DNA of 64,000 nucleotides from Streptomyces cyaneofuscatus (GTDB taxonomy: Bacteria > Actinomycetota > Actinomycetes > Streptomycetales > Streptomycetaceae), in NCBI RefSeq assembly GCF_000718135.1, contig NZ_JOEM01000032.1, forward strand, positions 1-64,000, given 5' to 3'. This document shows, piece after piece, positions 42,534 through 53,022 of the stretch; the stretch's first letter is position 1; each line of letters starts with the position of its first letter. Position numbers and translations under genes: made by a program. The notes below the pieces were generated by a model. That model saw only the letters and a list, made by a program, of their open reading frames with translations, was not told the origin of the DNA and searched no databases.

Positions 42534-44308
42534 CGACCGCCCTCACCGACAGCGTCGCCCACCTCTCCCCGGGCCGCTGGGCCACCGCAAACCGACTGCT
42601 GGTCCGCAAAGCACTGGCGGAATTCAGCCATGAACGGCTGCTGACCCCCGTTCCGCTCGGCGAGGACCGCTACACCCTCCGTAGCGACGACGCGGGCACG
42701 GAGTACCGTTTCACCGCACGCCTCTTCGCCCTGGACCACTGGCAGGTCGATGCCGAGTCGATCACGCGGCACCGGCACGGGGCCGAAGTTCCGCTCGACG
42801 CGCTGGAGTTCTTCATCGAACTGCGGGTGGCGCTCGGGCTGACCGAGGAGATCCTGCCGGTCTACCTGGAGGAGGTCTCCTCCACTCTGGCCGGAACCGC
42901 CTACAAACTCACCAAGGAACCGGCCACCTCCGGCCAGCTCGTCGCCGCCGGTTTCCAGGCCATCGAGACCGGGATGACCGAGGGCCACCCCTGCTTCGTG
43001 GCCAACAACGGCCGGCTCGGCTTCGGGGTCGACGAGTACCGCGCGTACGCCCCCGAGGCCGCCTCCCCGATCCGGCTGGTCTGGCTGGCCGCGCGCCGCG
43101 ACCGGGCCACCTTCACGGCGGGCGCCGGTCTCGACTACGACACGCTGGTCGAGAGCGAGTTGAGCGAGGAAACCCGGGAACGGTTCGCCGCCACCCTGCG
43201 CTCGCTCGGCCTCGACCCGGACGCGTACTTCCTGCTGCCCGTCCACCCCTGGCAGTGGTGGAACAAGCTCGCCGTCACCTTCGCCGGTGAGCTGGCCGAG
43301 CGCCACCTGGTCGTGCTCGGGGAGGGTGAGGACGCCTACCTGGCCCAGCAGTCGATCCGTACGTTCTTCAACACCGACCACCCCGAGAAGCACTACGTCA
43401 AGACGGCCCTGTCCGTCCTGAACATGGGCTTCATGCGCGGCCTCTCCGCCGCCTACATGGAGGCCACGCCCGCCATCAACGACTGGCTGGCCGGGCTCAT
43501 CGAGCGCGACAGCCTGCTGACCGCCGCCCGGTTCTCGATCATCCGGGAGCGGGCCGCGATCGGCTACCACCACCGGAGTTACGAGGCGGCCACCGCCAAG
43601 GGCTCCCCGTATCTGAAGATGCTGGCCGCGCTCTGGCGCGAGAGCCCCGTCGCCGGTCTGGAGCCGGGCGAGCGGGTCGCGACCATGGCCTCCCTGGTCC
43701 ACACCGACCACGAGGGCCGCTCGGTGGCCGGAGCGCTCATCGAGGAATCCGGACTCGACCCGCAGGTGTGGCTGCGGCACTATCTGGACGCCTACCTGGT
43801 GCCGGTGCTGCACAGCTTCTACGCCTACGACCTGGTCTACATGCCGCACGGTGAGAACGTGATCCTGGTGGTGGAGGACGGGGTCGTCACCCGGACGATC
43901 TTCAAGGACATCGCCGAGGAGATCGCGGTCATGGACCCGGACGCGGTGCTGCCGCCGAAGGTCGACCGGATCCGGGCCGAGGTCCCCGAGGACATGAAGC
44001 TGCTGTCGGTCTTCACCGACGTCTTCGACTGCTTCTTCCGCTTCCTGGGCGCGAACCTGGCCACCGAGGGGGTCCTGGACGAGGACACCTTCTGGCGGAC
44101 GGTCGCCGAGTGCGTACGCGACTACCAGAAGTCGGTGCCGTATCTCGCGGAGAAGTTCGCGCAGTACGACATGTTCGAGCCGGAGTTCGCGCTCTCCTGC
44201 CTCAACCGCCTCCAGCTGCGCAACAACCAGCAGATGGTCGACCTCAACGACCCTGCGGGCGCACTCCAGTTGGTGGGGCGCCTGAAGAACCCGATCGCGA
44301 AGTTCTGA
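42530..44308 (+). CDS. desD: desferrioxamine synthetase, NRPS-independent
   Basis: 592 residues from ATG 42530. It is an IucA/IucC-family synthetase: EGHPCFVANNGRLGFGVDEY (~152-171), LLPVHPWQWWNKL (~236-248), SIRTFFNTDHPEKHYVKTALS near 285-305 binding ATP and substrate, and the C-terminal FhuF-like region with YMPHGENVILVVEDG. It activates succinyl-hydroxycadaverine by ATP and joins three units into desferrioxamine B, or the ring E form. The last gene of the iron-controlled desABCD operon; a terminator follows. Confidence 0.96.
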   Translation: MTTALTDSVAHLSPGRWATANRLLVRKALAEFSHERLLTPVPLGEDRYTLRSDDAGTEYRFTARLFALDHWQVDAESITRHRHGAEVPLDALEFFIELRVALGLTEEILPVYLEEVSSTLAGTAYKLTKEPATSGQLVAAGFQAIETGMTEGHPCFVANNGRLGFGVDEYRAYAPEAASPIRLVWLAARRDRATFTAGAGLDYDTLVESELSEETRERFAATLRSLGLDPDAYFLLPVHPWQWWNKLAVTFAGELAERHLVVLGEGEDAYLAQQSIRTFFNTDHPEKHYVKTALSVLNMGFMRGLSAAYMEATPAINDWLAGLIERDSLLTAARFSIIRERAAIGYHHRSYEAATAKGSPYLKMLAALWRESPVAGLEPGERVATMASLVHTDHEGRSVAGALIEESGLDPQVWLRHYLDAYLVPVLHSFYAYDLVYMPHGENVILVVEDGVVTRTIFKDIAEEIAVMDPDAVLPPKVDRIRAEVPEDMKLLSVFTDVFDCFFRFLGANLATEGVLDEDTFWRTVAECVRDYQKSVPYLAEKFAQYDMFEPEFALSCLNRLQLRNNQQMVDLNDPAGALQLVGRLKNPIAKF

Positions 44309-44324
44309 GCGGTCCCCACAGACC

Positions 44325-44360
44325 GGTGAGCGCCTGGGGACGGTCCCCCGGGCGCTCACC
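44325..44360. terminator. bidirectional terminator between desD and hexosaminidase
   Basis: GGTGAGCGCC (44325-44334) pairs with GGCGCTCACC (44351-44360), with inner GGGGAC/GTCCCC pairing. It serves desD and the convergent hexosaminidase gene. Confidence 0.8.
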
Positions 44361-44367
44361 TCTTCCG

Positions 44368-46029
<1,662 letters not shown>

Positions 46030-46161
46030 AAGCTTGTCCCTTCGACGGGTCCTACCTGTGGATCTCGGGGCCGAGCGAACGCCCGTCATGCCTATCGCGC
46101 GGCCGTGGACGGGTCAAGGACCACGGCCCGCCCCCGGTGGCCGGCTGGCAGAATCGCGGGC

Positions 46162-47052
46162 ATGGCAGAAATCATCCAGCGCGACGGAACGTGGACGTTC
46201 GACGGGGAGACGGTACGCATCGTGCCGGGCGGCAAAGCGCATCCGCTCCGGCTGGCGCTGGGTGAACTCGCCGTCCCTGTGGAGGCGTTGGCCGGTATCT
46301 CGTTCGAGCCGGACCGCAAGGGCGGCCGGCTGCGGCTCCGGCTGCGCGGGGGCGCCTGCCCGGTGCTGCGGGCCGCCGACGGGCGCCTGAAGGACGGCGC
46401 CGACCCGTACGTCCTGGCCGTGGAGAAGGACCGCACGGGGGTGGCGGAGTACTTCGTCGACGAGGTCCGCAACGCGCTGCTGATCGAGCAGGTCCCCGAG
46501 GGGCCGGTGGACCGCTTCCTGCTGGCGGGGCCCTCGCTGCCGGTCTCCGGCGGGGGCGGCGACGGTACGGCGTCCTTCGACGGCGAGACCGTACGGCTCA
46601 CCTGGAACTGGAAGGCCGAGGAGTCCAAGTACGCGAGCGGCCCGGCGGCCTTCCCGCTGGCGCGGATCGCGGGGGTGCGCTGGATGCCGTCGATAGGCCT
46701 GGAGAACGGCTATCTGCGGTTCGAGCCGGTGGACGGGCCGGTCTCGGCCCCGCCGAAGTACGACCCGTACTCCCTGGAGCTGTGGGGGCTGTCCAAGAAG
46801 GAGTACACGGCGGTCGTGGTCGCGGCGGCGGTGCTGGCCCGGCTGCCGCAGGCCCGTACGGCCGTGGACGCGCCCGCCGTGGCCCCGGCCCTCACCAAGG
46901 CACCGGCGCCCGCGCCCGCCGCCGTACCGCCCGCCGACGATCACGACGTCCTGCTGCGGCGGCTGCGGGAGCTGGGCGAGCTGCACCGGGCCGGGGTCCT
47001 CACGGATGAGGAGTTCAGCACGGCGAAGCAGGCGATCCTGAGCCGGATGTGA
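46162..47052 (+). CDS. DUF4429 protein with SHOCT tail
   Basis: 296 residues from ATG 46162. Two DUF4429 repeats (~5-115 and ~125-225) each start with a W/S-x-FDGETVR strand (WTFDGETVRIVPGGK; ASFDGETVRLTWNWK) and contain AGISFEPDRKGGRLRLR or AGVRWMPSIGLENGYLRF. A Pro/Ala linker leads to a C-terminal SHOCT helix pair (RLRELGELHRAGVLTDEEFSTAKQAILSRM, ~266-295). SHOCT segments mediate oligomerisation or membrane contacts. The function of DUF4429 is unknown. It is divergent from the hexosaminidase. Confidence 0.88.
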   Translation: MAEIIQRDGTWTFDGETVRIVPGGKAHPLRLALGELAVPVEALAGISFEPDRKGGRLRLRLRGGACPVLRAADGRLKDGADPYVLAVEKDRTGVAEYFVDEVRNALLIEQVPEGPVDRFLLAGPSLPVSGGGGDGTASFDGETVRLTWNWKAEESKYASGPAAFPLARIAGVRWMPSIGLENGYLRFEPVDGPVSAPPKYDPYSLELWGLSKKEYTAVVVAAAVLARLPQARTAVDAPAVAPALTKAPAPAPAAVPPADDHDVLLRRLRELGELHRAGVLTDEEFSTAKQAILSRM

Positions 47053-47171
47053 GCCGGGCGTGCGCCGAATGTGAGCCGGATGTGACCGATTCGGCCACCC
47101 TCCCCGCCCCCTCCTGCCCGATATCGGGCAGATTTCTTGCGTAAGAGCGCCCCGGCACGCAATATCGACGG

Positions 47172-47447
47172 GTGCTTGAACGCCGCTCGTCGCACGACGA
47201 CCTCATCGACCACCTCGTCCGCTCCACCGCGCTCCAGCGCGGTGAGGCGGCCCGGGTGATCCTCGACGTGCTGGCGTACTTCGACGAGAGCACCGACGAC
47301 TTCGTCCGCCGCCGCCACCGCGAACTGCAGTCCGGCGGCCTGGTCAACACGGAGATCTTCGAGCGGATCGCGGCCGAGCTGCCGCACCGCGCCGTGGCGC
47401 CGCCGGAGCTCTCGCTCCGCCAGCTGCGCCGCATCGTCTACGGCTGA
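47172..47447 (+). CDS. small conserved hypothetical protein
   Basis: 91 residues from GTG 47172. It is helical and charged (DLIDHLVRSTALQRGEAARVILDVLAYF, TDDFVRRRHRELQSGG, APPELSLRQLRRIVYG). The conserved ending and the invariant position upstream of glmS are familiar from other Streptomyces, as I recall. No domain or function is known. It is 85 bases from glmS and may share its transcript. Confidence 0.8.
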   Translation: MLERRSSHDDLIDHLVRSTALQRGEAARVILDVLAYFDESTDDFVRRRHRELQSGGLVNTEIFERIAAELPHRAVAPPELSLRQLRRIVYG

Positions 47448-47532
47448 TCCAGCTGCGGCGGATCACCGGGCGCCCGTGCGGGGCGCCGAGCGCATGCATG
47501 TACGTGTACGTCGAGGAGGGGCAGAGAATCTC

Positions 47533-49362
47533 ATGTGCGGGATCGTCGGATACATCGGGAAGCGTGACGTGGCACCGCTGCTGCTGGAAGGCCTGCAGCG
47601 GCTGGAGTACCGGGGGTACGACTCCGCGGGCATCGTCATCACCAGCAGGACGGCGGCGGGCAAGCCCGGCACGCTGAAGATGGTCAAGGCCAAGGGCCGG
47701 GTCCGCGAGCTGGAGGCCAAGGTCCCCAAGCGGTTCGCCGGCACCACCGGCATCGCGCACACCCGCTGGGCCACCCACGGCGCCCCCAGCGACGAGAACG
47801 CCCACCCGCACCTGGACGCGGACAACAAGGTCGCCGTCGTCCACAACGGGATCATCGACAACGCCTCCGAGCTGCGCGCCAAGCTCACCGCCGACGGCAT
47901 CGTCTTCCTCTCCGACACCGACACCGAGGTGCTGGTCCACCTGATCGCCCGCGCCCAGGCGGACACCCTGGAGGAGAAGGTCCGCGAGGCGCTCCGCCAC
48001 GTCGAGGGCACGTACGGCATCGCCGTGATGCACGCCGACTTCAACGACCGCATCGTGGTCGCCCGCAACGGCTCCCCCGTCGTCCTCGGCATCGGCGAGA
48101 AGGAGATGTTCGTCGCCTCCGACGTCGCCGCCCTGGTCGCCCACACCCGCCAGGTCGTCACGCTGGACGACGGCGAGATGGCCACCCTGAAGGCCGACGA
48201 CTTCCGCACGTACACGACGGAGGGCTCGACCACGACGGCCACGCCGACCACCGTGGAGTGGGAGGCCGAGTCGTACGACATGGGCGGCCACGACACGTAC
48301 ATGCACAAGGAGATCTTCGAGCAGGCCGACGCCGTGGACCGGGTGCTGCGCGGCCGGATCGACGACCGGTTCTCCACCGTGCACCTGGGCGGCCTCAACC
48401 TGGACGCCCGTGAGGCGCGCGGGGTGCGCCGGATCAAGATTCTCGGCTGCGGCACCTCGTACCACGCGGGCCAGATCGGCGCCCAGCTGATCGAGGAGCT
48501 CGCCCGCATCCCCGCCGACGCCGAGCCGGCCTCCGAGTTCCGCTACCGCAACCCGGTCGTGGACCCCGACACCCTGTACGTGGCGGTCTCCCAGTCGGGT
48601 GAGACGTACGACGTGCTGGCCGCCGTCCAGGAGCTCAAGCGCAAGGGCGCCCGCGTCCTCGGCGTGGTCAACGTGGTCGGCTCCGCGATCGCCCGGGAGG
48701 CCGACGGCGGTACGTACGTCCACGCGGGCCCCGAGGTCTGCGTGGTCTCCACCAAGTGCTTCACCAACACCGTGGTCGCCTTCGCGCTGCTCGCGCTGCA
48801 CCTGGGCCGCATCCGGGACCTCTCGGTCGCCGACGGCAAGCGGATCATCGACGGGCTGCGCCGGCTGCCGGAGCAGATCAGCGAGATCCTGGCGGGCGAG
48901 GACGAGATCAAGCGGCTCGCGGCCGAGTACGCCGAGGCCAAGTCGATGATGTTCATCGGCCGGGTGCGGGGCTACCCGGTGGCCCGTGAGGCGTCGCTGA
49001 AGCTGAAGGAGGTCTCGTACATCCACGCCGAGGCCTACCCGGCCTCCGAGCTGAAGCACGGCCCGCTCGCGCTGATCGAGCCCGCGATGCCGACCGTGGC
49101 GATCGTGCCGGACGACGACCTGCTGGAGAAGAACCGGGCCGCGATGGAGGAGATCAAGGCGCGCAGCGGCCGGATCCTCGCCGTGGCGCACCAGGTCCAG
49201 GAGAAGGCGGACCACACCATCGTCGTACCGAAGAACGAGAACGAGCTGGACCCGATCCTGATGGGCATCCCGCTCCAGCTCTTCGCGTATCACACGGCCC
49301 TGGCGATGGGCCGGGACATCGACAAGCCGCGCAACCTGGCGAAGTCGGTCACGGTCGAGTAG
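47533..49362 (+). CDS. glmS: glucosamine-fructose-6-phosphate aminotransferase
   Basis: 609 residues. The start at ATG 47533 is fixed by Cys2, the N-terminal nucleophile of class II glutamine amidotransferases (MCGIVGYIGKRD). The glutaminase domain runs to ~230 (YRGYDSAGI, HTRWATHGAPSDENAHPH); two SIS isomerase domains follow (ILGCGTSYHAGQIGAQLIEE ~310; SQSGETYDVLAAVQ; KLKEVSYIHAEAYPASELKHGP ~500). It makes glucosamine-6-phosphate for wall synthesis. Streptomyces often has a second glmS; this position corresponds to the one next to adpA. A very strong terminator follows. Confidence 0.95.
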   Translation: MCGIVGYIGKRDVAPLLLEGLQRLEYRGYDSAGIVITSRTAAGKPGTLKMVKAKGRVRELEAKVPKRFAGTTGIAHTRWATHGAPSDENAHPHLDADNKVAVVHNGIIDNASELRAKLTADGIVFLSDTDTEVLVHLIARAQADTLEEKVREALRHVEGTYGIAVMHADFNDRIVVARNGSPVVLGIGEKEMFVASDVAALVAHTRQVVTLDDGEMATLKADDFRTYTTEGSTTTATPTTVEWEAESYDMGGHDTYMHKEIFEQADAVDRVLRGRIDDRFSTVHLGGLNLDAREARGVRRIKILGCGTSYHAGQIGAQLIEELARIPADAEPASEFRYRNPVVDPDTLYVAVSQSGETYDVLAAVQELKRKGARVLGVVNVVGSAIAREADGGTYVHAGPEVCVVSTKCFTNTVVAFALLALHLGRIRDLSVADGKRIIDGLRRLPEQISEILAGEDEIKRLAAEYAEAKSMMFIGRVRGYPVAREASLKLKEVSYIHAEAYPASELKHGPLALIEPAMPTVAIVPDDDLLEKNRAAMEEIKARSGRILAVAHQVQEKADHTIVVPKNENELDPILMGIPLQLFAYHTALAMGRDIDKPRNLAKSVTVE

Positions 49363-49378
49363 TCACCACTACGTGAAT

Positions 49379-49425
49379 GAGTTGGGCCCCGCACCGTCGT
49401 GTCGAGACGGTGCGGGGCCCAACTC
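49379..49425 (+). terminator. 20-bp perfect hairpin after glmS
   Basis: GAGTTGGGCCCCGCACCGTC (49379-49398) pairs without mismatch with its inverse at 49406-49425 around a 7-base loop. It lies 16 bases after the glmS stop and before the convergent universal stress gene. Confidence 0.92.
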
Positions 49426-49472
49426 GTTGTGCGTCGGGTGCTTCTGGCTGGCCGTCAGAGGCCGCGTACGGC

Positions 49473-49994
49473 TCAGGGGATGACGATGACCGGGCGCTGG
49501 GCGCGGCGGGCGAGGCGGCCCGCCACCGAGCCGAAGATGCGGCCGACGATGCCGTGCGTGGAGCCGACGACGATGGCGTCGGCGGAATACTCGCGGCCGA
49601 CCTCCTCCAGCTCGTGGCAGATGTCGCCGCCGCGCTCCACCAGCACCCAGGGCACGTCGGAGAGGTAGTCCGCGCAGGCCAGCTCCAGGCCGAGGACCTC
49701 GGTGCGGTGGTCGGGGACGTCGACGAAGACGGGGGGCTCGCAGCCCGCCCAGACCGTCGTCGGGAGCCGGTTGGCCACGTGGACGATGATCAGGCCCGAG
49801 CCCGATCTGCCGGCCATGCCGATCGCGTAGGCGAGGGCCCGCTCGCTGGAGGTGGAGCCGTCGAAACCGACCACGACTCCGTGCCGGAAGGCGGGATCGC
49901 ACGCAGGGCGTGCTTCTTCGACCGTCCGCGGCTCCGACCGGGGGTCGGCTACCTGCTTGCGGTCTTTGGGTTCAGGGATTTCGTGACCGGCCAT
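49473..49994 (-). CDS. universal stress protein (UspA family)
   Basis: 173 residues from ATG 49994 (complement). After a charged 35-residue lead comes a single UspA domain: GVVVGFDGSTSSERALAYAIGMA (~39-61) and the ATP-binding loop VVGSTHGIVGRIFGSVAGRLARRAQRPVIVIP (~140-171), the G-x2-G-x9-G(S/T) pattern of nucleotide-binding members. It is a stress-survival protein of uncertain target. It is transcribed away from adpA and shares the long intergenic region with it. Confidence 0.92.
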   Translation of the reverse strand: MAGHEIPEPKDRKQVADPRSEPRTVEEARPACDPAFRHGVVVGFDGSTSSERALAYAIGMAGRSGSGLIIVHVANRLPTTVWAGCEPPVFVDVPDHRTEVLGLELACADYLSDVPWVLVERGGDICHELEEVGREYSADAIVVGSTHGIVGRIFGSVAGRLARRAQRPVIVIP

Positions 49995-50890
49995 CGGTGT
50001 CTCGGCGAAGAGAGTCCTCGTGAGGAGGGAGCGGTTTCGAGAGGTGCGTCAGCTGATGGTGTGGCTCTGTCCGGGAATCATCTTCCCAACCCCATACCCC
50101 CAAGGGTACGGCGTCACTCCTCAGCTGCCCAGACCCCCGCAAAAGCACGCGTGACGTTGGAGGGAGCATGCCCGAGGCGGTCCGGTATGGCAATGCCGGT
50201 TGTGTCGTACACGGGCCTCGGGGGCTCCGGACGAGGGTGACCGCCCTGTTTTCCGGGGTGTCCGGCGGCCGCGCGGACCTGGCGGCCGCCGCCCCGGCGG
50301 GCGGTGCCGGCCGTCGGCCCGTGCCGCCGATTCTGTGCCCCTGCCGCCCATCGGTCGGTAATCCGGCTGCCGTCGCCCCGGAGGCCGGTCACGCCCCGGC
50401 AGCCCGCCGCGTTCGGCCCCGGCACCCCGAACACGCCACGTCCCGCCGGGCCGAGGGAGCGCACCGGGGCGGCCGTCAGGCGGAAGTTGTGCGCCCGGCG
50501 TGACTGGAACCCGCGCACACAACCATCTGTTTTAAGCCAACTTCACATCCTGGCCGAACCTTTCGCAGAATGGCCGGAGAGCCCACCGCCCACCAGGCAG
50601 GAAGAGACCGCGCGGTACGCTTTCACCCGACGCGGACGGGCCACGTTCGCGAAGGGCACTTCCCTGTGCGCCTCGCGGGTGAAACGCTTCGTGATCGAAC
50701 GCTTCACGCCACGTTTCCTTATCGACTTAGCGCCGGTGGGGGAAGGTGTCACGGCGGGGCCACGCGACGCAGTAGATTCGATCTTGAAAATCGGGGGGCT
50801 GGGGAACCGTGCGAAACCGAGGGGAAACGTGCAGGAGCGGCAGGCCCGTAAGGACCAGGGAGACGCGAACACCGAGGGGGGCTTAGCGTC
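49995..50890. promoter_or_regulatory. long adpA upstream regulatory region
   Basis: About 900 bases without a convincing gene. Frames here are short and lack coding character. The segment 50523-50545 (CTGTTTTAAGCC) and 50705-50735 are the least GC-rich parts and may hold promoters. In S. griseus and S. coelicolor the adpA leader is long and binds several regulators (ArpA or BldD, AdpA itself); the same is expected here, but I cannot assign sites. Confidence 0.6.
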
Positions 50891-52111
50891 ATGAGCCAGG
50901 ACTCCGCCACCGCGACGGAGGCCGCACGCAAGCTGACCGGGCGGCGACGCCGGGAAGTCGTTGCCGTGCTGCTCTTCAGCGGCGGCCCTATCTTCGAGAG
51001 CTCCATCCCGCTCTCGGTTTTCGGAATCGACCGGCAGGACGCGGGAGTTCCCCGCTACCGCCTGCTGGTCTGCGGCGGCGAGGACGGACCGCTGCGCACG
51101 ACGGGTGGACTCGAACTGACCACGCCGTACGGCCTGGAGGCGATCAGCAGGGCAGGCACCGTGGTGGTGCCCGCCTGGCGGTCGATCACCTCGCCGCCGC
51201 CCGCCGAGGCACTGGACGCGCTGCGGCGCGCCCATGAGGAGGGCGCCCGCATCGTCGGCCTGTGCACGGGAGCCTTCGTGCTCGCGGCGGCCGGGCTGCT
51301 GGACGGCCGGCCGGCCACCACGCACTGGATGTACGCGCCGACGCTGGCCAAGCGCTATCCGTCGGTGCACGTCGATCCGCGCGAACTGTTCGTGGACGAC
51401 GGCGATGTGCTGACCTCGGCGGGTACGGCGGCGGGTATCGACCTCTGCCTCCATATAGTCCGCACCGACCACGGCACCGAGGCGGCGGGCGCACTCGCCC
51501 GCAGGCTCGTCGTACCGCCGCGGCGCAGTGGCGGACAGGAGCGCTACCTGGACAGGTCTTTACCTGAAGAGATCGGCTCCGACCCGCTCGCCGAGGTCGT
51601 GGCCTGGGCGCTGGAGCATCTGCACGAGCAGTTCGACGTGGAGACGCTCGCGGCGCGCGCCTACATGAGCAGGCGGACCTTCGACCGCAGGTTCCGCTCG
51701 CTCACGGGGAGCGCACCGCTCCAGTGGCTGATCACCCAGCGGGTGCTTCAGGCACAGAGGCTGCTGGAGACCTCCGACTACTCGGTCGACGAGGTCGCCG
51801 GCCGCTGCGGCTTCCGTTCACCGGTCGCGCTGCGCGGGCACTTCCGCCGCCAGCTCGGCTCCTCCCCCGCCGCGTACCGGGCCGCCTACCGGGCCCGTCG
51901 TCCGCAGGGGGTGGCGGAGAGCGCCGCGACGGTGCTGGAGACGGTCGTGCCCAGCCAGGGCTCGCCGTCGGGCCGCAGGGGCGCTCCGGTGCCGTCCGGC
52001 GCCCCGGTCTCCGTATCGGCGTCGGCGGGCTCCTCGGAGCACTCGCTGCCGGTCCCCGACGCGTACGTTCCCGGGCGCCCGGCCCTGCCGGGACAGCGGA
52101 GCGCCCCGTAG
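50891..52111 (+). CDS. adpA: AdpA/BldH developmental regulator, TTA codon
   Basis: 406 residues from ATG 50891. A DJ-1/PfpI-like N-terminal domain (~22-200, [45 protein letters not shown]) is followed by a double AraC helix-turn-helix (~236-335, [20 protein letters not shown] and [21 protein letters not shown]). Codon 224 is TTA (51560-51562), in the linker as in S. coelicolor bldH and S. griseus adpA, so synthesis depends on the bldA tRNA. It is a master regulator of aerial growth and secondary metabolism. It lies just upstream of orn, the classic pair. Confidence 0.96.
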   Translation: MSQDSATATEAARKLTGRRRREVVAVLLFSGGPIFESSIPLSVFGIDRQDAGVPRYRLLVCGGEDGPLRTTGGLELTTPYGLEAISRAGTVVVPAWRSITSPPPAEALDALRRAHEEGARIVGLCTGAFVLAAAGLLDGRPATTHWMYAPTLAKRYPSVHVDPRELFVDDGDVLTSAGTAAGIDLCLHIVRTDHGTEAAGALARRLVVPPRRSGGQERYLDRSLPEEIGSDPLAEVVAWALEHLHEQFDVETLAARAYMSRRTFDRRFRSLTGSAPLQWLITQRVLQAQRLLETSDYSVDEVAGRCGFRSPVALRGHFRRQLGSSPAAYRAAYRARRPQGVAESAATVLETVVPSQGSPSGRRGAPVPSGAPVSVSASAGSSEHSLPVPDAYVPGRPALPGQRSAP

Positions 52112-52121
52112 GGTGGGGCGC

Positions 52122-52727
52122 ATGAACGACCGCATGGTGTGGATCGACTGCGAGATGACCGGGCTCTCGTTGACGGACGACGCACTCATCGAGGTGGCCG
52201 CCCTGGTCACCGACTCGGAGTTGAACGTGCTCGGCGACGGGGTGGACATCGTGATCCGCCCGCCGGACGCGGCCCTGGAGACCATGCCCGAGGTGGTGCG
52301 GCAGATGCACACCGCCTCGGGCCTCCTCGACGAGCTGGCCGGGGGCACCACCCTGGCCGACGCCGAGGAGCAGGTCCTGGCCTACATCCGCGAGCATGTG
52401 AAGGAGCCGGGCAAGGCCCCGCTCTGCGGAAACTCGGTCGGTACCGACCGCGGCTTCCTGGCGCGGGACATGCGGGAGCTGGAGGGCTACCTCCACTACC
52501 GGATCGTGGACGTGTCCTCGGTCAAGGAGCTGGCCCGCCGCTGGTACCCCCGGGCGTATTTCAACAGCCCGGAGAAGAACGGCAACCACCGGGCCCTGGC
52601 GGACATCCGCGACTCCATCACGGAGCTCCGCTACTACCGGGAGGCGGTCTTCGTCCCGCAGCCCGGCCCGGACTCGGAGCGCGCCAGGGAGATCGCGGCG
52701 CGCCACGTGGCCCGCGCCACACCGTAG
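52122..52727 (+). CDS. orn: oligoribonuclease
   Basis: 201 residues from ATG 52122, ten bases after the adpA stop; the in-frame GTG 52113 is less likely. It is a DEDDh exonuclease: [10 protein letters not shown] (~6-15, Asp and Glu), [17 protein letters not shown] (~101-117, Asp) and [18 protein letters not shown] (~155-172, His and Asp). It degrades two- to five-base RNA fragments and dinucleotides such as pGpG. Its pairing with adpA is conserved across Streptomyces, where orn (ornA) loss slows development. Confidence 0.96.
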   Translation: MNDRMVWIDCEMTGLSLTDDALIEVAALVTDSELNVLGDGVDIVIRPPDAALETMPEVVRQMHTASGLLDELAGGTTLADAEEQVLAYIREHVKEPGKAPLCGNSVGTDRGFLARDMRELEGYLHYRIVDVSSVKELARRWYPRAYFNSPEKNGNHRALADIRDSITELRYYREAVFVPQPGPDSERAREIAARHVARATP

Positions 52728-52892
52728 GAAGCGTCCGCGCCACAGCGCGGGAGGCGTCCACGTCACACCGTAGAAAACCGCTGGTCACGGGCGTGTGAGC
52801 GCCCGCGGACCGGCCCCGGGAAACGGGGGCGCGAGCACCCTCCCGGACCCTGTACACTTTTTCTCGGCCGGTCGGAAACGACCGGACGACAT

Positions 52893-52966
52893 GGTGGGTA
52901 TAGCTCAGCTGGCAGAGCACCTGGTTGTGGTCCAGGATGTCGCGGGTTCAAGTCCCGTTACTCACC
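52893..52966 (+). tRNA. tRNA-His (GTG)
   Basis: The acceptor arm GTGGGTA (52894-52900) pairs with TACTCAC (52959-52965). An extra G at 52893 faces the discriminator C at 52966, the hallmark of bacterial tRNA-His. The D arm is GCTC-AGCTGGCA-GAGC. The anticodon arm CCTGG-TTGTGGT-CCAGG gives anticodon GTG, and the T arm is GCGGG-TTCAAGT-CCCGT. No CCA is encoded. Confidence 0.97.
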
Positions 52967-52972
52967 CTGAGG

Positions 52973-53004
52973 GAAGGGCCCCGGTCTTCGGACCGGGGCC
53001 CTTC
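52973..53004 (+). terminator. terminator after tRNA-His
   Basis: GAAGGGCCCCGGTC (52973-52986) pairs perfectly with GACCGGGGCCCTTC (52991-53004) around a 4-base TTCG loop, seven bases after the tRNA. It is also suitable for the convergent TerD-fusion gene. Confidence 0.93.
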
Positions 53005-53022
53005 TTCATGCCCGGAGGCCGG

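Noticed and set aside
46111..46125. DasR operator upstream of the hexosaminidase
   Set aside because: GGGTCAAGGACCACG has the half-sites but a three-base centre instead of two; too weak to list as a site.
50523..50894. Small protein or RNA gene in the adpA leader
   Set aside because: Short frames here lack ribosome sites and coding bias; the region is best explained as a long regulatory leader.
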